Positions 54,401-57,500 of a stretch of DNA of 57,500 nucleotides are shown piece by piece; the first letter of the stretch is position 1, and each line of letters starts with the position of its first letter. The DNA is from Bugula neritina (Eukaryota > Bryozoa > Gymnolaemata > Cheilostomatida > Bugulidae), in NCBI GenBank assembly GCA_964035545.1, contig OZ037773.1:2460751-2518250 (forward strand). Reading direction: 5' to 3'. The position numbers and the translations under genes were made by a program. A model generated the notes under the pieces. It had not been told where the DNA came from, did no database searches, and saw only the letters and a program-made list of their open reading frames with translations.

Positions 54401-56574
54401 GTAGATTAGAGTCAGTATATCTCAGTTAAAGTTAGACTATCAGTAGATGAGTGTCAGTATGTCTCATTTAGTGTTAAACTATCAGTAGATGAGTGTCGGT
54501 ATATCTCAGTTAGAGTTAGACTATCAGTAACTGAGTGTCAGTATATCTCAGTTAGAGTTAGACTATCAATAGATGAGTGTCAGTATATCTCAGTTGAAGT
54601 CAGAGTTAGATTCAAACTATGAGTTAATAGATTTTAATAAATCTGTAGAGTTACACCTGGTTTATGAGATTATCTGTTCAACAGGTTGATTGATTATGGC
54701 TGTAAGATGGAACCACCAACAACAACCTGGAAAGGAGAGGGTTAGTTTATTATAATAATTGTATTGAAAATTGTCTAAATTTATGTTAGTTAGTTTCAAA
54801 TACCTACAGGCTACAGCCTAATCTATCACATTATCCCATGCCTATGACGTACACTTATATGCCTCTAGTCAGTTATGCCGGCGTTTCATACCATTTTATT
54901 ATTTTTATCTAGTATTGTTGTCATTTTTCTTCTATTCTGACCATTCTTTTATAAAACCTATGATTCAACCTAAAGTTATCTTTATTATCATTATATACTG
55001 ATATAAGGAAGTTATTCCTTTTGGAAATTTTATTTACTGTGAAGTTCCTTTAAATTTCTATTGTTGAAATTTGTTTATAAAATTTTACCCAAAAATTATG
55101 TCTTTTCACCTGAAGAATATTCTTTTAGTTCTATGTTCGAAAATATTGATTTATGGGTGTGACAACTCCATATTACTCATTTTGTATTTTCATGACACAC
55201 TTGAGTTTCAATACGATAACGAGACACACAGTATGTTATTTTGCAGACGTTGTTCGAATTGATGTCTCGCGGCCGGAAGGTTCTGGATGGTTGTCTAGAA
55301 TTTGTCGCTGTCTCCAGTTCAACAGACGTCCCAAACCGGAGTTTGGAGATTATCCAACCGACTTTGACGAGGCTATGAATCAGTTTGGGGGAGACGACTA
55401 CAGTTCCACTGAATATTCTTCCGTACGTAACTTTTCTCAGTATGGTGTGTGACTGTACCATATTTGTCCTGGAGTTTAGACTAGCATATTGCGAGTTGTA
55501 AATTTAGCTATTATAAATATTATTATATTGCGCCATTTTGTCTATTCAAGGATGAAGAAGAACAAACAGAAAGTGGGGCTGAAAACGAAGATTCTGGCTC
55601 TTACTTACCACCTCCCCGTACGTATTAGTTCTGGTGGTCATAGCTCAACATGATTCAGGATTGAGTAAATGTGTGCGTGCGCAAGAGTGAGTGCGTGCGC
55701 AAGAGTGAGTGCGTACGCAAGAGTGAGTGCGTGCGCAAGAGTGAGTGAGTGAGTGAGTGAGTGAGTGAGTGAGTGAGTGAGTGAGTGAGTGAGTGAGTGA
55801 GTGAGTGAGTGAGTGAGTGAGTGAGTGAGTGAGTGAGTGAGTGAGTGAGTGAGTGAGTGATGCACTCTGTGACTCATTGTTCTCTCGACTCACCAACAAT
55901 GTTACAAACTTGCTCTCTGTATGTGCACATTGTATCTGTTGCAAGCATACACAAATTATGGGTATTAGAATCTATTGTACACAAGATGGAAGTATGGAAA
56001 TATTTAGTGTGTACTATTTCTTGTTGTTTCACTCACATTCATTGCCTTGTATTAAAATTTCTAGCTGTTGATTTCAATGACTATGCCGGCGAGATGGCAA
56101 ATGTAGATGACGTCATGCAAGCAAACAATCCAGTTGGAAAAAAGAGTTTACAGTCCGAGTATCCGTTTGATCAGGTATTTTGCCACACCAGTCCATTGAA
56201 TAGTCTGATTTCTTAGTTAGTGCTTGTCAAAGCGATTATTCTCTTCCATCAAATTTTTGAATATTGAATAATACCCGAGGTTGTTAATATAATTGTATTG
56301 TTGCAAGTCATTTACTGAGAAAGTTTGTTAAACTAACAATTTGAAGCTGTGTACAATTGATTCAGAAAGAAAAGGGAGATAAATCGGGTGTTTACGGGCT
56401 TCATACTTGATTGTATTAATATTTGAAGTTTTGCCACATAAAATAGCTGTAAAAGTTGTGTACTTGGATTAGGATGAAGACGATGAATATGAAGAAGGAA
56501 GTACCACCACAGTTGGCACAATTGGCACTCTTGGAACTGCGGTTAACTCGGATGCAAGCTCTAGTGATGATTAA
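42059..56574 (+). CDS. Unrecognised single-pass membrane protein with five TSP1 repeats, Ig and EGF-like domains, complete, 22 coding exons
   Basis: Exons: 42059-42119, 43716-43826, 44038-44455, 44851-44903, 45041-45093, 46749-46920, 47842-47968, 48363-48463, 48834-48977, 49309-49498, 49986-50101, 50443-50616, 51315-51551, 51844-51982, 52832-52953, 53819-53959, 54189-54336, 54685-54740, 55247-55422, 55551-55617, 56065-56174, 56473-56574. Total 3018 nt, 1005 aa, all phases agree. Layout: signal peptide 1-20; Ser/Thr-rich decapeptide repeats about 60-135; helical stalk about 280-330; TSP1 repeats at about 366, 414, 477, 516 and 574; Ig 653-739; EGF-like 740-786; membrane helix about 791-813; acidic Ser/Tyr/Pro tail to 1005. 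I know no standard family with this order: UNC5 has Ig before TSP1 and carries ZU5/death domains, absent here. A cell-surface adhesion or guidance role is inference. Exon 1 is the least certain exon. Confidence 0.87.
44064..44290 (+). repeat. 30-bp coding tandem repeat (decapeptide) in exon 3 of the membrane protein
   Basis: About seven and a half units of ten residues, consensus I-T-x-P-x-S-S-x-x-G: ITPPTSSYKG, VKSSASLAEG, LTTLSSSSKD, IKLPKSSYQG, IIAPKSSIEG, ITSPANSNEG, HTTPTSANKD. Rich in Ser/Thr/Pro, hence a candidate O-glycosylated stalk or spacer just after the signal peptide region. Confidence 0.9.
45318..45468. repeat. Two (AT)n tracts around a conserved-looking 65-bp core
   Basis: (AT)n at 45318-45346 and 45413-45468 flank a non-repetitive stretch containing GACAGCAGCTGTTTCGGGAT and CCCCTCATCAGCACAG. 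Similar CAGCTGTTTCGGG...CATCAG cores next to microsatellites are, as far as I recall, dispersed in several invertebrate genomes. Confidence 0.6.
45469..46636. mobile_element. Outer inverted-repeat transposon (hAT-like ends) in intron 5 of the membrane protein
   Basis: 1168 bp, starting CAGGGTTGGGGTAATTG and ending CAATTACCCCAACCCTG-like (GACCCCAACCCTG). Inner ends are made of repeated TGTAATTGTAATT. It sits in an (AT)n tract, so the target duplication cannot be read. No transposase frame. A second element is inserted inside it. Confidence 0.85.
45736..46373. mobile_element. Inner MITE with long imperfect inverted arms, nested in the outer element
   Basis: 638 bp. The left end GGGTCATTCCATGCC is matched in reverse by GGTATGGAATGAC at the right. 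The arms continue through GTCTCAGATTCTGTTCATG and ACCAAATAGACCTACACATG with their inverted partners for over 90 bp. It interrupts the TAATT-rich arms of the outer element, so it arrived later. Confidence 0.85.
46637..46661. repeat. (AT)n tract after the outer transposon
   Basis: Continuation of the (AT)n tract that ends at 45468; together they are the insertion target of the outer element. Confidence 0.8.
48985..49308. repeat. 33-bp minisatellite filling intron 9 of the membrane protein
   Basis: About nine copies of a 33-bp unit with CTGTACACACTATACTGTGT and CTCAGTGTCTTCA. It runs from a few bases after the donor at 48977 to the acceptor at 49309, whose TGTAG is itself a mutated repeat copy. 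Because 33 is divisible by three, long frames stay open on both strands; they are artefacts. Confidence 0.95.
50617..51290. repeat. Palindromic TGCTATAGCA array in intron 12, split by a MITE
   Basis: Many copies of the self-complementary core TGCTATAGCA within TATGCTATAGCATACTGTAT-like units, at 50625-50740 and again at 51090-51285. The array starts some 10-20 nt after the donor at 50616. Confidence 0.9.
50743..51085. mobile_element. MITE with about 70-bp terminal inverted repeats
   Basis: About 343 bp. Left arm CCTAGGGCCACACGGTGCG, then TATTTTCGCATGCGAAAATT, then CAAAGGTGTCCACTGT. The right arm repeats these in reverse with few mismatches. The centre is unrelated and has no frame. The TCGCATGCGA palindrome occurs in both arms. 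Superfamily not determined. Confidence 0.88.
51844..52953 (+). other. Immunoglobulin domain split over two exons
   Basis: Exons 51844-51982 and 52832-52953. B-strand Cys in MELRCPV, core Trp in HVIWVSPDG, and F-strand YHC in SIGTYHCIV. The usual DxG before YxC is changed to SIG. The intron falls mid-domain in phase 2 and is filled by a minisatellite. Confidence 0.88.
51985..52395. repeat. About 29-bp minisatellite in intron 14 (within the Ig domain)
   Basis: Thirteen or so units reading GTACTTGTGTTTAGAGA then GATGTTCAAGT, with two longer variants carrying GAGATATGTTCA and two with GTGCAGG/GTGCAAGG. It begins three nucleotides after the donor at 51982. The rest of the intron (52396-52831) shows nothing notable. 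Confidence 0.95.
53142..53615. mobile_element. Damaged relative of the outer transposon in intron 15
   Basis: Starts CAGGGTTGGGGTCAATTAC like the element at 45469. It shares interior words (GTTCTCACAAGGAATAAATAG, CCAACTACCAGGGGTG) and ends in TAATTACAATTACC, but the terminal CCCAACCCTG is missing. About 474 bp, and it lacks the inner nested MITE. Confidence 0.8.
53819..53959 (+). other. EGF-like domain exon
   Basis: Six cysteines in EGF order: TCDSLPCKHGGSC, then FTCHCPKG, then GTFCEL. There is no calcium-binding Asp/Asn signature at its start. It lies directly before the membrane helix. Confidence 0.9.
54010..54207. repeat. About 44-bp tandem duplication carrying copies of the transmembrane-exon acceptor
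   Basis: Five copies of a unit containing AGTACCCAGTTCTG at roughly 54010, 54055, 54100, 54143 and 54186. Copies 1, 3 and 4 also carry a TAG acceptor-like triplet (TGTAG, TTTTAG, TTATAG). The last copy is the real 3' splice site and the first bases of the exon at 54189. Confidence 0.9.
54189..54336 (+). other. Transmembrane exon
   Basis: Encodes FWILTVIIFGCSLFCLCF and continues TVFTLSWKEQ. This is a single hydrophobic helix of about 23 residues followed by charged residues, placing the N-terminal modules outside and the acidic tail inside. Cys residues in and near the helix could be acylated. Confidence 0.9.
54340..54600. repeat. 44-bp minisatellite in intron 17
   Basis: About six copies of a 44-bp unit with AGTTAGACTATCAGTAGAT and GAGTGTCAGTATATCTCAG, starting within 10 nt of the donor at 54336. 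Confidence 0.93.
55665..55860. repeat. (GAGT)n microsatellite in intron 20
   Basis: Four GTGCGTGCGCAAGAGTGA units followed by about 29 pure GAGT units, beginning about 48 nt after the donor at 55617. Confidence 0.97.
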
Positions 56575-57500
56575 AGATTACGTGTATCGTATAGGAGTAA
56601 TGTGTTATAATAGGATTACAATCAAAGTTGCACAACTGCTTGTACTACCAATTTTTCACTCAATACTTTCAACTGGAGTTTGTAAATATAAAATTGCAAA
56701 ATATATAGTTGATGAAAAACCTAAATCAGCTGGTTTTTGCTAATAAAATAAAAATAATTTAATTTAAACGTCTCATTTTTTATCTTCTTGCCAATTAAAA
56801 CAAATCCTCTTCAACATCCACAGCATAATATTATTAAAATATTGCAGCTTAAAAGTATAAAATGAATTTCTGATCACAGTCTCTAACTGTTGGTTTATAC
56901 TGATTATAAGTGTACAAAACTATAGAAAACATTACAATGTTGTTGAAAACAAACTTCCCTAGTTCTAGCTGCACACTATATGACAATGCACCAATATCTA
57001 AACTTTCTGTCCACTTATTTAGGTTTTCATAGGCTAGGTAGCTTAGAATATTATTTTATAATCCAATAGAAGATCATAAAATACTCATTAATTAAACAAT
57101 TTAAATATTCCAAGCATAAGCTTTTTATAAAAGTAATGAAATGCTCTTTCCATCTGGAGTTATCCCATCTATTACACCTGATATACGCACATACTAGATG
57201 CAAGTAATAAGCATATAATACGTTGCAGCAGGCGGATATAGTATGCCTTAATTATCTAGAGTTGTCCTCTACTTTTTCACTACTTGCTCATCACCATGGC
57301 TAGAGGACATTTAGTTAGTAAGCACAGTGGGGGAAGATTCGTATGTCTAGTTTCACTCTAAGAATGTATTGATTAGTTGGCAATAAAAAATATTTCAAAA
57401 CGTTTTTAACATAGTAAGTAGATGTTTTAAAACTTTTGCTAGAGTCTTGACAAATGAAATTGTTATTGAAAGCACTTATTGTACAAATATTCTGCTTGAA
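56575..57500. other. 3' UTR of the membrane protein and downstream flank
   Basis: AATAAA at 56742-56747, about 170 nt after the stop, is the likely polyadenylation signal. The remaining 0.75 kb is AT-rich with no convincing exon, RNA gene or repeat. Confidence 0.6.
56742..56747 (+). terminator. Polyadenylation signal of the membrane-protein gene
   Basis: Canonical AATAAA within an A-rich stretch, the first after the TAA at 56572-56574. Confidence 0.7.

Noticed and set aside
55638-55944. SLTH repeat protein on the minus strand
   Set aside because: (GAGT)n microsatellite in an intron.
57296-57320. ATG in good context (CACCATGG) followed by a GTAAGC donor, a possible first exon of another gene
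   Set aside because: Only about 24 nt of coding sequence, and no continuation inside the window.

Overview
The window is metazoan nuclear DNA: AT-rich, with short exons separated by GT-AG introns of about 80 bp to 4 kb. No bacterial, organellar or viral gene was seen. The two recognisable housekeeping proteins (UBXN1 and GMAP-210/TRIP11) and the metallophosphatase are of bilaterian type. A tRNA-derived SINE, hAT-like MITEs and very many micro/minisatellites suggest a marine invertebrate, probably a spiralian; the phylum is a guess.

Four complete protein-coding genes were reconstructed by joining exons whose splice sites and phases agree. In each, the exon lengths sum to a multiple of three. 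(1) 92-5696 (+): secreted purple acid phosphatase (ACP7/PAPL family), 12 coding exons, 482 aa, including a 7-nt microexon. (2) 11534-6484 (-): UBXN1/SAKS1-like UBA-UBX adaptor of p97/VCP, 12 coding exons, 338 aa, with a C2H2 finger and a probable GC-AG intron. (3) 13109-41411 (+): golgin GMAP-210/TRIP11, 30 coding exons, 1940 aa, with a short N-terminal membrane-sensor region, a long coiled coil and a C-terminal GRAB domain. (4) 42059-56574 (+): a single-pass membrane protein of 1005 aa in 22 coding exons that I do not recognise. It has a signal peptide, a Ser/Thr-rich 10-residue repeat block, a helical stalk, five thrombospondin type-1 repeats, one Ig domain, one EGF-like domain, a transmembrane helix and an acidic tail of about 190 aa.

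Layout: genes 1 and 2 converge on 5.7-6.5 kb. Genes 2 and 3 are head to head across a 1.6-kb gap at 11.5-13.1 kb that is rich in TAG/TAA repeats. Genes 3 and 4 run in tandem, 648 bp apart. The last 0.9 kb is the 3' flank of gene 4.

The most unusual feature is the behaviour of the repeats. About a dozen introns, on both strands, carry a micro- or minisatellite that starts within roughly 50 nt of the 5' splice site. In gene 4 some arrays fill the whole intron or duplicate a splice site. Gene 4 also hosts a nested pair of inverted-repeat transposons, a truncated relative of the outer one, and a MITE inserted in a palindrome array. UBXN1, TRIP11 and the phosphatase act in protein quality control, Golgi trafficking and secreted hydrolysis respectively; nothing in the sequence links the four genes into one pathway.
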